Assembly (NCBI RefSeq): GCF_004766055.1
Contig: NZ_SPQR01000006.1
Coordinates: forward strand, 124,001-188,000
DNA length: 64,000 bases
Direction of reading: 5' to 3'
Source of the DNA: Desulfosporosinus sp. Sb-LF
GTDB taxonomy: Bacteria > Bacillota > Desulfitobacteriia > Desulfitobacteriales > Desulfitobacteriaceae
Shown here: positions 41,742-50,500 of the stretch, piece by piece
How the letters are laid out: each line of letters starts with the position of its first letter
Position numbering within the stretch: the first letter of the stretch is position 1
Made by a program: the position numbers and the translations under genes
Notes under the pieces: model-generated
Databases searched by the model: none
Seen by the model: the letters and a program-made list of their open reading frames with translations, nothing else
What the model was told of the DNA's origin: nothing

Positions 41742-43322
41742 ATGAAAGATCCAATGCAAACCATGGCTACTTGTTTCGAACAAGTAGCTTTATTTTTTCC
41801 AAGTGGAGATCCTAAGATACAAGAAAGTTTTGAACGGCGCGCGGCTTATTTGGATACCAGAGATTATTCAAGGGGAATTTTAGCGGATACCCTAAAGGCT
41901 TATCATATACAGTTAGGGGCTAACGCGAAAACTCTACGGATGATTGAAGAGCTGAGAGAAAGAGAAACGCTCGCGGTGATCACAGGCCAGCAAGCGGGAA
42001 TTTTGACGGGACCGTTGTATACTTTATATAAAGCCATGACGACTATTCGGTTAGCTGGTGAGCAACGTGAACAACTGGGTCGACCCGTTGTGCCGATTTT
42101 TTGGATCGCAGGGGAGGACCATGATTGGTTAGAGATACGTGAGACCTATATTTTGAATTCAGAAGGAAAGCCAGGGTCTTGCAGTCTTTCGGGTGAAGGG
42201 AGAGGGGAATCGGTTGGAAACCAACCAGTGCCCTCTTGGAAAGAGATTGAAAGCCAGCTTATGAGAGCAATGCCTGATAGCGAATTTCGATCTTCCATCT
42301 TAAAGCAATGTCGAAAATTAACTGAGCAAGCGAAGAATTTGACGCAATGGTTTGCTTTGACCCTGCAATGGCTTGTTCAAAAGTGGGGGCTTATTTTCTT
42401 TGATCCCTTGTTACCAGAATTTAAGCGACTGGCTGCTCCGCTGTATGAACAGACTTTAAAGATGCACGTGGATGTTCGTGAGGCTTTGGCGGAACGGACG
42501 AGGGAATGGGTAAATCTTGGATTTCAGGCGCAAATTCAGCCAACTGGCGGAGAGGTTAATCTTTTTCTGTCCGTGCCCGAACGACGGGCAATCCTATATA
42601 ATGACCAAATGTTCTCTTTGCGGGGGCAAGAGGAGCCTTGGAATTTGGATGCTCTTAATGCGTTATTAGCTCAAGCGCCGGAACGATTTTCACCGAATGT
42701 TGTGACTCGTCCGGTCGTTCAAGAATATCTGTTTCCAACCTTAGCCTATGTTCCCGGGCCAGGAGAACTAAATTATTGGGCTCAGTTAGGTAAAGTTTTT
42801 GCAACATTTGGATTCGTTATGCCCATTCTTTACCCGCGTTTGTCTGCCGTTGTGTTGACGCCTTCTTGGCAAAAATCCTTAAACAAAGAAGCGCTGACCC
42901 TCAAAGATGTCTATCAGGGGTTATCGAAACACCGCGAACGTTCTGTAAGGGAGCGGGATAACTTGGATATCGATGAACGCATCAAACAGTTACAAATACA
43001 AATTGAAAAGGGATATGCTGAGCTTGAACCTCTGGAAGAGATTCACGTTAATGTCCATGATTGGTTGATTAGAAATGAAGCGAAAGTTAACTTTCAATTA
43101 AATTATCTCCAGAAAAAGCTATGGCAGGCGCAGCGTAAACGATGTAATAAGGTGCTCCTTCGCTTGCAACAGCTTGAAGATGGGATTACACCGATACATT
43201 CTAGACAGGAACGGGTCTACAACTCTTTAAGCTTTGTTGCGCGTTACGGGCTGGGCTTTGTTGACAAAGTGGCTGAACTTCCACTAACAGGTGATTTTTC
43301 CGAGTGTGTAATCCTTTTATAA
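41742..43322 (+). CDS. bshC: Bacillithiol synthase BshC
   Basis: A 526-residue protein with the BshC signature AVITGQQAGILTGPLYTLYKAMTTIRLA and PVVPIFWIAGEDHDWLEI near the N-terminus, and a C-terminal coiled-coil region. BshC adds cysteine to GlcN-malate in the last step of bacillithiol synthesis. I chose the ATG at 41742 with GGGGGGATA upstream. The in-frame ATG at 41697 overlaps the selD stop but has no ribosome-binding site. bshA lies at 55.4 kb. No bshB is seen. Confidence 0.92.
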   Translation: MKDPMQTMATCFEQVALFFPSGDPKIQESFERRAAYLDTRDYSRGILADTLKAYHIQLGANAKTLRMIEELRERETLAVITGQQAGILTGPLYTLYKAMTTIRLAGEQREQLGRPVVPIFWIAGEDHDWLEIRETYILNSEGKPGSCSLSGEGRGESVGNQPVPSWKEIESQLMRAMPDSEFRSSILKQCRKLTEQAKNLTQWFALTLQWLVQKWGLIFFDPLLPEFKRLAAPLYEQTLKMHVDVREALAERTREWVNLGFQAQIQPTGGEVNLFLSVPERRAILYNDQMFSLRGQEEPWNLDALNALLAQAPERFSPNVVTRPVVQEYLFPTLAYVPGPGELNYWAQLGKVFATFGFVMPILYPRLSAVVLTPSWQKSLNKEALTLKDVYQGLSKHRERSVRERDNLDIDERIKQLQIQIEKGYAELEPLEEIHVNVHDWLIRNEAKVNFQLNYLQKKLWQAQRKRCNKVLLRLQQLEDGITPIHSRQERVYNSLSFVARYGLGFVDKVAELPLTGDFSECVILL

Positions 43323-43355
43323 TTAAGAAAGGCTTCTTTCATGAACTTATTTAGT

Positions 43356-43392
43356 AAATAGCTCAGAAAATTCGTTTTCTGAGCTATTTTTT
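43356..43392 (+). terminator. Intrinsic terminator after bshC
   Basis: AAATAGCTCAGAAAA (43356-43370) and TTTTCTGAGCTATTT (43375-43389) form a perfect 15-bp stem with a TTCG loop followed by T residues. Confidence 0.95.
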
Positions 43393-43434
43393 AGGTTTCT
43401 TTCACTATTTTCTTTCATATCGTTAAAATTTGGG

Positions 43435-43440
43435 TATAAT
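43435..43440 (+). promoter_or_regulatory. -10 box of the LCP gene
   Basis: TATAAT at 43435-43440 lies about 35 bases before the GTG start at 43475. A weak TTTCAT-like -35 lies about 17 bases upstream. Confidence 0.45.
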
Positions 43441-43474
43441 GTTAAAAAGATGACAAATGATGGAGCTGGTGATT

Positions 43475-44515
43475 GTGCGGCGCAAGATAAACTTAATCCT
43501 GATGGTCGTGGCCTTATTGGGTTTTTCAGCATTAGGATTTGTCGGGTATAACGGATTCATGGGAGCTGGGTTTGGGGGCGAAAGCGCTAGTGGCAACCTA
43601 ATAAGTTATTCCAATGACGGACTGTCAAAACGGGTCAGTGTTCTACTGATTGGAGCAGATCAACGTCCAGAGGAGACAAAGTTTAATACGGATTCGTTGA
43701 TTTTGGCTAGCGTCGATCCGGAAACGCAGCGTATTAGCCTGCTTTCCATTCCGCGTGATACTCGTATCTTCCTTTCGGGGCAGGGTTATATAAAAATAAA
43801 TGCGGTTTCAGCCTTAACGGATTTATCTACCCTCCAAAAATGCGTTGAAGACTTGACGGGTGAAACGATTTCAGGGTATGTCCAAACTAACTTTCAAGGA
43901 TTTAAGGAAATCATTGATACGTTAGGAGGTATTACGGTTGATGTCGAGAAAGATATGTACTATGAAACGGGCGACATTGAAGATGGATATATTAACTTGC
44001 ATAAAGGAGTGCAACGTCTAGACGGTGGGAAAGCCCTACAGTATGCACGTTTCCGTCATGATGCGTTAGCGGACATTTCGCGGACGGCAAGACAACAGGT
44101 CGTTCTGAAAGCAGTTGCCAAGGAGATGTTTCAGTTAAGCACCCTTCCGAAGCTACCCTTCCTTATTCCTCAATTAATGCAGGCGGTGCATACCAATTTG
44201 GCGGCAAGGGACATTTTAGGGTTGGCTAAGGTTGCGATTGGGATTCAAAGCTCGAATGTGGTTTCTCAGACCCTACCAGGAACATTTTCAGATATAGAGG
44301 GGGTAAGTTATTGGAAGGTTGATCCCCTTGAAGTGAAGAAAGTAGTTAAAAACTTATTCCTTGGGGTGACAACGGAGAAAGTGATTGACCAGGAGAATGT
44401 TGATTTGTTAAAGCCTGTGACTTCGACACCTAATAAGCCCTTACCTAAAGTCCCTGGTAACAGCCAAGATCCGAATGGGCAAAAGTCGTCGGGATATCAG
44501 ATATTTAAACCGTAG
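43475..44515 (+). CDS. LytR-CpsA-Psr (LCP) family cell-wall polymer ligase
   Basis: A protein of about 346 residues with one N-terminal membrane helix (INLILMVVALLGFSALGFVGYNG) and an external LCP domain (VLLIGADQRPEETKFNTDSLILASVDPETQRISLLSIPRDTRI; ALQYARFRHDALADISRTARQQ). LCP enzymes attach teichoic-acid-like or capsular polymers to peptidoglycan, using the conserved Arg residues. I prefer the GTG at 43475, with GGAG 10 bases before it, over the ATG at 43457. A Pro/Ser/Gln-rich tail ends the protein. Confidence 0.88.
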   Translation: MRRKINLILMVVALLGFSALGFVGYNGFMGAGFGGESASGNLISYSNDGLSKRVSVLLIGADQRPEETKFNTDSLILASVDPETQRISLLSIPRDTRIFLSGQGYIKINAVSALTDLSTLQKCVEDLTGETISGYVQTNFQGFKEIIDTLGGITVDVEKDMYYETGDIEDGYINLHKGVQRLDGGKALQYARFRHDALADISRTARQQVVLKAVAKEMFQLSTLPKLPFLIPQLMQAVHTNLAARDILGLAKVAIGIQSSNVVSQTLPGTFSDIEGVSYWKVDPLEVKKVVKNLFLGVTTEKVIDQENVDLLKPVTSTPNKPLPKVPGNSQDPNGQKSSGYQIFKP

Positions 44516-44591
44516 AGATGAGCAGCCGGAATGTGGAACATTAATGTATGGGCTGATAATTCCCACGAGAATGAAGATTTCTGATCACAAT

Positions 44592-44628
44592 TGGGCCTTA
44601 AGGCCTGCCAATTAGGACTTAAGGCCCA
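44592..44628 (+). repeat. Inverted repeat between the LCP and FapA genes
   Basis: TGGGCCTTAA (44592-44601) and TTAAGGCCCA (44619-44628) form a 10-bp stem with a 17-base loop. No T tract follows, so it is probably a protein-binding site or a retained hairpin, not a terminator. Confidence 0.5.
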
Positions 44629-44642
44629 TGTGGGTCGAACAA

Positions 44643-44673
44643 AATCCCTGATATATTAAGAATATCAGGGATT
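44643..44673 (+). terminator. Terminator-like hairpin before the FapA gene
   Basis: AATCCCTGATAT (44643-44654) and ATATCAGGGATT (44662-44673) form a perfect 12-bp stem with a 7-base loop, followed by CTTATAA. It ends about 22 bases before the next start codon, so it could end the LCP transcript or act as a leader attenuator. Confidence 0.6.
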
Positions 44674-44695
44674 CTTATAAAGTGAGGCGATAGGG

Positions 44696-46630
44696 GTGCC
44701 AGAAGAAGTCGCTCAAGGACGTTCACTAGAAGAAATTCGACAAGAGTGGGCGCTTAAACTAAAACTTTCACCAGAAGATCTTATGCTTGAAGTCATAGAA
44801 AAACCCAATTTTTTTTCTCGTCAGTGGAAAGTTCGCCTAAAATGGAAAGATCAAACACAAGCGCCCCTATTAACTTGTAGCCAAGCGATTTGGGATGGAA
44901 GCAACTATGTGCTTGCCTTGGGAGAAGAGGTCAAAGAGGTTCGTCCTTTTACTCAGGCGGGCGAAGTTTGGTTGAATGGTAAGCTTCAGGATAAGCCGTT
45001 TCGCGTTATATTAGGGGATCGAGTAGAATTCCATCCTTTAGTTAAAGAAGGTCAGTTGACTTGGGATTTGCAAGTCCTTCATCTCGGGTTGTCTGTTGTG
45101 GCGAAAGTCAGGCATGAACAAGCAGGACGTTATATCCTTTCGAAAGACCTCTCAGCTCTGGAGGAGATTGATTTAGTAGGTTATGTCAATTTGGAGAGTG
45201 TGCCCTCGCAATCTGAAGTTTGGAATGAGGCGAAGCTAAGCACTGATCTAGAGCAGTTGAAGATTGTCCATGGAGTAAGACCCGAATGTTGGCAGGAGAT
45301 TCTGGCAGTCAAGGGTGCTGGGGAAGTTGTGATTGCTGAAGCAAGTTTTCCGGTGCCACCAGAGCATGCCCAACTAGTGGATTTTGTAGGTGACCCTCAA
45401 GTGCCTAATGCCGCAGAGGAGGGGAACATCGATTTTTTTGCTTCCAAAGTGAAACTGGTTAAAGAGGGTGCTATACTCGCTCGCAAAATCCCTGGCAAGC
45501 CGGGGGTGCCAGGGAAAGATGTGTTCGGTAAGGTTCTTCCAACTGCAGCTGTTAGGGATTTCCAATTCCGTCTAAAAAAGAATGTACAACTTTCTGCCGA
45601 TGGACTCGATGTGGTAGCCGCGTGTGCTGGACAACCTGTTCGGTTGGATGAGAAGACGTACATGGTTGAGAATGTCTATGTCCTGCAAAAGGATGTGGAT
45701 ATGGCAACAGGAAGTATCGAATTCCCAGGCGATGTCTTCATAAATGGAAATGTTCAAGATGGACTTCATGTTTATGCTGGAGGAAAGATAGAGATTAGGG
45801 GATCGGTGTCGCATGCCGAGATAAGGGCAGAAAAAGGAACTAAGATTCATCAGAACCTTTTAGGTGGCAAGGTCGTTGTTGGGGAAAAATTCGTGGTCCG
45901 TTCGGAACTCCTGCGCAATGTCTCCGAGTTGTGGGAGCAACTTAGCGATTGTTTGCGTCATACGGCAGAGTTAATTAAATCACAAGGAGCTAAGAATCTT
46001 CAACCAGGTCAATGTCTAAAACATGTCATGGAAAAACGGTTTTCCGAACTTCCCAAACTCTCTAATCGGGTTGAGAAGTTTATTTTGGAACACAAGGATG
46101 ACGAATTGATCACGGAAGGTTTGATCGTTTCCATCCGAACGGCAAAACACTTTTTGGCCGGGTTAGGGCCTTTAGAGCTTCAATCCCTGCCGTTCTTGTT
46201 AAGGGTGAATCAAGCCCTTGAACAATCCATTGAAACCATGTCCGTCGAGATTCCTGAAAAACTCAAGTTTGTGGTCAACTATGTGCAAGGAGCAACGATT
46301 GAATGTGGCGGCTCGTTTGAATGTCAGAAGGGGACCTATAACTCGGATATTCGGGTAGAAGGGGACGTCGCAATTGAGGGCGTATGTAGGGGAGGAAAAG
46401 TCTTTGCTGGAGGCCAGGTCAGTGTCCGAGAACTCGGGGGATCAGAAATGAGTTCAACGTTTGTCATGATCAGTCCCAACAGCCGTCTTTCTGTGAACTA
46501 TTGCCATTCTAATGTCATTGTGGCTGTAGGAAAGGAAATTATTCGGATCGAGGAAGCCTGCCGGAAATTAGAGATTTATCGTGAGAAGGGAGTTGTTCAA
46601 GTCGAAAAGATTCGGGCGAATCCACTTTGA
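44696..46630 (+). CDS. FapA/DUF342 protein with N-terminal Jag-type domain
   Basis: A 644-residue cytoplasmic protein. The N-terminal Jag_N-like segment reads GRSLEEIRQEWALKLKLSPEDLMLEVIEKP. The FapA (DUF342) repeat core follows (LARKIPGKPGVPGKDVFGKVLP; SIEFPGDVFINGNVQDGLHVYAGGKIEIRGSV). A helical hairpin sits in the C-terminal part. Members are called flagellar assembly protein A, and their exact job is unclear. The start is a GTG after TAGGG. No neighbour is flagellar here, although this genome's flagellar cluster is near. Confidence 0.85.
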   Translation: MPEEVAQGRSLEEIRQEWALKLKLSPEDLMLEVIEKPNFFSRQWKVRLKWKDQTQAPLLTCSQAIWDGSNYVLALGEEVKEVRPFTQAGEVWLNGKLQDKPFRVILGDRVEFHPLVKEGQLTWDLQVLHLGLSVVAKVRHEQAGRYILSKDLSALEEIDLVGYVNLESVPSQSEVWNEAKLSTDLEQLKIVHGVRPECWQEILAVKGAGEVVIAEASFPVPPEHAQLVDFVGDPQVPNAAEEGNIDFFASKVKLVKEGAILARKIPGKPGVPGKDVFGKVLPTAAVRDFQFRLKKNVQLSADGLDVVAACAGQPVRLDEKTYMVENVYVLQKDVDMATGSIEFPGDVFINGNVQDGLHVYAGGKIEIRGSVSHAEIRAEKGTKIHQNLLGGKVVVGEKFVVRSELLRNVSELWEQLSDCLRHTAELIKSQGAKNLQPGQCLKHVMEKRFSELPKLSNRVEKFILEHKDDELITEGLIVSIRTAKHFLAGLGPLELQSLPFLLRVNQALEQSIETMSVEIPEKLKFVVNYVQGATIECGGSFECQKGTYNSDIRVEGDVAIEGVCRGGKVFAGGQVSVRELGGSEMSSTFVMISPNSRLSVNYCHSNVIVAVGKEIIRIEEACRKLEIYREKGVVQVEKIRANPL

Positions 46631-46659
46631 GTTGGCACGCGCTCCCAGGGTATGATTTT

Positions 46660-46706
46660 AAATAGAGAACTGATACCTCATTTTTAGAGGTGTCAGTTCT
46701 CTATTT
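46660..46706 (+). terminator. Intrinsic terminator after the FapA gene
   Basis: AAATAGAGAACTGATACCTC (46660-46679) and its near-perfect complement (46687-46706) form a 20-bp stem with one T-G wobble and a 7-base loop, followed by ATAAATA. Confidence 0.85.
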
Positions 46707-46846
46707 ATAAATATCCTTATGGGTACACCTCCTCCTTAAATTCCTTTGAGAATGTTTGGAATTATGCTAAACTTAAGCAGAGTATCAAGAATTTTTTGTC
46801 TCCTTTAAATTTTGAATTAAAGTAACGCGGAAGGAACTATTGATAT

Positions 46847-48061
46847 ATGAAAATGATGATTGAATTAGAAGAAGCGAAAGAATTAGTCCTCTCCGGGGTT
46901 CAAATGGTTGAAAAGGAAAGAATTCCGCTTGCTGAGGCTTATCACCGTGTATTGGCGCAGGACGTGAAATCACAAATTTCCATGCCACCGTTTGCGCGCT
47001 CGCCGCTGGATGGTTATGCATACTGTGCTAAGACGTTTGATCCTAAACCGCTCCAACTTAAGATTGTAAGTGAAATTCCGGCGGGAACGTTCTCAGAACG
47101 GGAAATCACCATTGGAGAGGCTGCTAAGATATTTACCGGTGCACCGATTCCGCCTGGTGCCAATTGTGTGGTGCGGATGGAAGACACAGAGTCTGTTTTG
47201 GATGAAGTGACCATCTTACGCCCAGTGTTGCCTGGTTCCAATATCGTACCTAGAGGGGAAGAAATAAAAGAAGGGGAACTTCTTCTCAGCTCAGGTTTCT
47301 ATTTAACCCCACCGGCTATCGGGCTCTTAGCTGCGGTAGGGCTAGATCAAGTGGAGGTTTTTCGTCGACCACGTGTGGGGTTGCTTTCCACAGGGACGGA
47401 ACTTATGGATGTGGGGCAACCTTTACTACCTAGTAAGATTTATAATAGTAATAGTTATACACTTCGCGGAATGCTTCAAGAAGCGGGTTGTGATGTCGTG
47501 GTTATTCCGATCGTTTCGGATCAAATTAATGAGACTCTTGAAGCCTTACAGAAGGTTGAAGATACTGATATGGTCATATCGACTGGCGGAGCTTCGGTCG
47601 GTGATTACGATATAATGCGCCATGCTTTAACCCAATTCGGCTGTGAGATGTTGTTTTGGAAAATAGACATTAAACCTGGAACGCCTGCTTCCGTGGGACA
47701 AAAAGGGAAACAGTTTTTTTTCTCTCTTTCGGGAAATCCTGCAGCTGCAATGGTAACATTTGAGCTTTTGGTTCGTCCGGCTCTTCGTAAACTGGCAGGT
47801 CGCTCCGCAGTCGAAGAGGGACAATTCCTTGTTAAGATGGCGAGTGGTTTTGGTAAGACTGGAAGACAACGACGATTCTTACGGGCTCAGGCGGTGTTGA
47901 AAGATGGGGAAGTGTGGGCAGATCTTACCCCAGCTCAGGGATCGGGAATTCTCCGTTCAATGATTGGTAGCCACCTTTTGGTGGATGTACCGTCTAATCA
48001 TGGAGCGGTCGTAACTGGAGAACTCTTGATGGCACGCTGGATTGCGGACTGGGAGAGTTAA
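46847..48061 (+). CDS. moeA: Molybdopterin molybdenumtransferase MoeA
   Basis: A 404-residue MoeA with the typical PPFARSPLDGYAYCA N-terminal motif and domain III motif GVGLLSTGTELMDVGQPL-like (VGLLSTGTELMDVGQPLLPSKIYNSNSYTL). SFSLSGNPAAAMVTFELLVRPALRKLAG-type motifs are also present (FSLSGNPAAAMVTF). MoeA inserts molybdate into molybdopterin-AMP. The upstream AAGGAAC is weak. ATG at 46853 is an alternative start. mobB overlaps the end. Confidence 0.94.
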   Translation: MKMMIELEEAKELVLSGVQMVEKERIPLAEAYHRVLAQDVKSQISMPPFARSPLDGYAYCAKTFDPKPLQLKIVSEIPAGTFSEREITIGEAAKIFTGAPIPPGANCVVRMEDTESVLDEVTILRPVLPGSNIVPRGEEIKEGELLLSSGFYLTPPAIGLLAAVGLDQVEVFRRPRVGLLSTGTELMDVGQPLLPSKIYNSNSYTLRGMLQEAGCDVVVIPIVSDQINETLEALQKVEDTDMVISTGGASVGDYDIMRHALTQFGCEMLFWKIDIKPGTPASVGQKGKQFFFSLSGNPAAAMVTFELLVRPALRKLAGRSAVEEGQFLVKMASGFGKTGRQRRFLRAQAVLKDGEVWADLTPAQGSGILRSMIGSHLLVDVPSNHGAVVTGELLMARWIADWES

Positions 48062-48062
48062 G

Positions 48063-48590
48063 ATGGAACGAAGAGGAGAGACTTCTGAAATCCCCGTCAT
48101 ATCGATTGTGGGTGGAAGGTCTAATTCAGGCAAAACTACGCTTTTAGAAAAAATCATCCGGGAAGCGAAGCGACGTGGGTGGAGGGTGGCGACCCTGAAA
48201 CATGATGTCCATGGGTTTGAGATGGATCAACCGGGTAAAGACACATACCGTCATGCTCAAGCGGGTGCAGATGTTGTGGCAATCAGTTCACCCAACAGGA
48301 TTGCCATCTTGGAGAGTGTTGCAGACGATCAGCCTCTCGATGAAGTCCTTGCCAGAATTAGTGGCGTGGATGTGATCTTTACCGAAGGCTACAAGCGTGG
48401 GAACAAGCCGAAAATCGAAGTGTATCGCTCGGAAGTGCATACGGAGCTTTTCTCGAAACATGAGGAGCTTATTGCAATAGCTAGTGATATTTCATTTGAT
48501 AATGGAATTCCTTGCTTTGGATTAGATGATGCGTCCGGGATTTGTGATTTAATAGAAGAAAAGTTTGAAGTGAAGGGGGGCTTTCGCTGA
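48063..48590 (+). CDS. mobB: Molybdopterin-guanine dinucleotide biosynthesis protein MobB
   Basis: A 175-residue P-loop protein with SIVGGRSNSGKTTLLEKII and ATLKHDVHGFEMDQPGKDTYRHAQAGADVVAISSP. MobB binds GTP and assists MobA in making the MGD form of the molybdenum cofactor, needed by formate dehydrogenases and other anaerobic oxidoreductases. The ATG at 48063 has GGGAGAG upstream and begins one base after moeA's stop. The nearby selA/selD fits use in Sec/Mo enzymes, by inference. Confidence 0.93.
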   Translation: MERRGETSEIPVISIVGGRSNSGKTTLLEKIIREAKRRGWRVATLKHDVHGFEMDQPGKDTYRHAQAGADVVAISSPNRIAILESVADDQPLDEVLARISGVDVIFTEGYKRGNKPKIEVYRSEVHTELFSKHEELIAIASDISFDNGIPCFGLDDASGICDLIEEKFEVKGGFR

Positions 48591-48648
48591 GTTTGCTATT
48601 CTGCTTACGTAAAGACGTCGCGCTTGTGTGACACTGCGTCCCGGGGCT

Positions 48649-49572
48649 TCACGGGAGCATCTTTTTAAGGACTCGAGTAGCCCAAGGCAATAAGGGAAAG
48701 GCCAATAGTGAGGATATAAGATTAAAGAGGGTATGGGCGTTGGCGACCTGCCTAGAGAGGCTACCTCCCATGAGGGTGAGCCCGTTGGCCAGTGGTCCAA
48801 CGAAGGGTAAGAAGACGAGAACCCCTAATACATTGAGTAATACATGGAAAAGAGCTACCCGTTGGGCGGCTCGCGAAGAAGCTAGTGCTGCCAAGACGGC
48901 GGTAAAACAGGTGCCAATGTTCGCTCCAAAGATGAAGGCAAGCGCAGTAGGAAGGGTTAACCATCCATCTTCTGCGAGTAGCATGACAATGCCTGTCGTG
49001 GCACTTGAGGAATGAAGTAGGGCAGATAGAATGGTCCCTGCGACAACCCCTTGAAGATGGTTGTCTCCAAGTTGCCGGAGGAAATGCTGAATGGACGGAA
49101 GATCGGCGAGCGGAGCCATACCTGCTTGGAGTAAAGTCAAGGAGAAAAAGAGAATGCCAAGACCCAAGATGGATAGAGAGAGAAATCGTCCTCGATTAGG
49201 AAGGAAAAGATAACCCAGAGCGCCGAGAATCATGATGTAGGGGGTTATTTGGTCTAAGGGAAAAGCGAGTAGTTGCGTGGTCAGTGTGCTTCCAATGTTA
49301 CTCCCTAAAACTAGTGCGAGGGCATTTTCAAATGGGAGTAGCTGGGCATCGACAAAGGATACGGCCATAACGGTCAAGGCGGTACTTGATTGGAGTAGAG
49401 CGGTTGATATTGATCCACTCCAAAACCCTTTCCAAGGGGTCTCGGTCATCCAAAGTAGCGCTTGGCGGAGGCCATGCCCGGCAAACGTCTGGAGTCCTTG
49501 GCGTAATAAATGCATCCCACCCAGGAGGAGGACGAGGCCGAGCACGAGGGTAAATAGGTACAGAGGGATCAC
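48649..49572 (-). CDS. Na/Pi cotransporter family protein
   Basis: A 307-residue multi-spanning membrane protein on the - strand. It carries the duplicated QSSTA/HSSSA motifs (STALLQSSTALTVMAVSFV and SALLHSSSATTGIVMLLAEDG), characteristic of Na+/phosphate cotransporters of the NptA/YjbB type. The ATG at the 49572 end starts MIPLYLFTLVLGLVLLLGGMHLLRQGL. No PhoU domain is present, so this is the short form. It is transcribed against its neighbours. Confidence 0.9.
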   Translation of the reverse strand: MIPLYLFTLVLGLVLLLGGMHLLRQGLQTFAGHGLRQALLWMTETPWKGFWSGSISTALLQSSTALTVMAVSFVDAQLLPFENALALVLGSNIGSTLTTQLLAFPLDQITPYIMILGALGYLFLPNRGRFLSLSILGLGILFFSLTLLQAGMAPLADLPSIQHFLRQLGDNHLQGVVAGTILSALLHSSSATTGIVMLLAEDGWLTLPTALAFIFGANIGTCFTAVLAALASSRAAQRVALFHVLLNVLGVLVFLPFVGPLANGLTLMGGSLSRQVANAHTLFNLISSLLAFPLLPWATRVLKKMLP

Positions 49573-49619
49573 CTGCCTTAGTTCACTAACTTTGAATACA
49601 TAGTTATCTTCACATAAAA

Positions 49620-49643
49620 AGAGAACACAATTTTGTGTTCTCT
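49620..49643. repeat. Hairpin in the divergent gap between the Na/Pi transporter and GNAT genes
   Basis: AGAGAACACAA (49620-49630) and TTGTGTTCTCT (49633-49643) form an 11-bp palindrome with a 2-base centre, followed by TAATAATATTTTT. Lying between two divergent genes, it may be an operator or a stray bidirectional terminator. Confidence 0.5.
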
Positions 49644-49710
49644 AATAATATTTTTGGATGAAAGCGACACTTGACTGATGCTCGCATAAGTTAGCCTAAG
49701 AGGTGATTAT

Positions 49711-50217
49711 ATGCGTGTTCGGAAAGGGAATGTTCGTGATTGGCCTTTTATTTTTGCCCTTGGGAAAGTAGGTATTCCGGATAGTATTTCTCCATGGCGT
49801 AAGCAGCCGATGGAGGAGACCCTTAATTACAGGGAAGTTATTCTTAAAGGGTTTTGGACTTGGATTCAGCAGTCAGGGTCCGTTGTCTTTATTGTGGAGG
49901 TTCCTATTGAGGAGGAAAAATCTAGTTCGGATACGAAAAAGACTCAGCCGATTGGGTATTTAGTTTTGCATACTTCATCAAGGGAGGAATTGACGGGCGT
50001 TTTCCAGGGATGGGTTATGGATTTTGGAGTTCTTCCCGAGTGGAGGGGTAAAGGGGCGGGCCGGGTGTTGCTTGAAGCGGCGGAGGATCATTGCCGCGAA
50101 CAAGGGGTTCCCTACTTAGGCCTTGCTGTTAGTAGTCATAATGTGAAGGCGCTTCGCCTTTATGAGAAGTTTGGCTTTGCTGAGGAACGAAAACTCATGG
50201 TCAAAAGTTTAGATTGA
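49711..50217 (+). CDS. GNAT family N-acetyltransferase
   Basis: A 168-residue GNAT domain protein. Motif A reads DFGVLPEWRGKGAGRVLLEAAEDHCREQG, with the acetyl-CoA-binding R/QxxGxG/A loop RGKGAGR, followed by LGLAVSSHNVKALRLYEKFGF. Substrate unknown. GAGGTGAT lies before the ATG. It stands alone between hairpins at 49620 and 50239. Confidence 0.9.
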   Translation: MRVRKGNVRDWPFIFALGKVGIPDSISPWRKQPMEETLNYREVILKGFWTWIQQSGSVVFIVEVPIEEEKSSSDTKKTQPIGYLVLHTSSREELTGVFQGWVMDFGVLPEWRGKGAGRVLLEAAEDHCREQGVPYLGLAVSSHNVKALRLYEKFGFAEERKLMVKSLD

Positions 50218-50238
50218 ATAAAAATAGGGTAAAAAAAG

Positions 50239-50263
50239 CTTGCGACAAATTATTTGTCGCAAG
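50239..50263 (-). terminator. Hairpin with a T tract on the - strand
   Basis: CTTGCGACAAAT (50239-50250) and ATTTGTCGCAAG (50252-50263) form a perfect stem. On the - strand it is followed by CTTTTTTT, a classic terminator; on the + strand no T tract follows. No - strand gene is known to need it here. It may serve both directions weakly. Confidence 0.5.
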
Positions 50264-50322
50264 TGAAGTAAAAGAGAGGAGTGGGGATAAAAAATTGAAA
50301 ATGTGAGACTGTTTATATCTTG

Positions 50323-50363
50323 TCCCAGGGCTTTGCTGTTTATACAAGCCCTGGGATATGTTT
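50323..50363 (+). terminator. Hairpin before the TldD gene
   Basis: TCCCAGGGCTT (50323-50333) and AAGCCCTGGGA (50346-50356) form an 11-bp perfect stem with a 12-base loop, followed by TATGTTTTT. It lies 60 bases before the tldD promoter. Confidence 0.65.
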
Positions 50364-50416
50364 TTCTCCAACTATTTCGTTCAGGTGAGGGGCTGGAGTT
50401 TCCTTTTTTCTCACTG

Positions 50417-50425
50417 TGGTATAAT
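50417..50425 (+). promoter_or_regulatory. Extended -10 promoter of tldD
   Basis: TGGTATAAT (50417-50425) is an extended -10 element, 75 bases before the start codon. No -35 of note. Confidence 0.5.
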
Positions 50426-50500
50426 ATTAATATCCATATTGGAGTAGTTGAGGTAGATTTTAGGTCAAATGTGTTGGACGTTTGATTATAGGAGGTAACC

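Noticed and set aside
48591-48660. GC-rich CCCGGGG-type sequence after mobB as a terminator or repeat copy
   Set aside because: The inverted parts are short and only a few words match the repeat family, so I did not list it as a separate copy.
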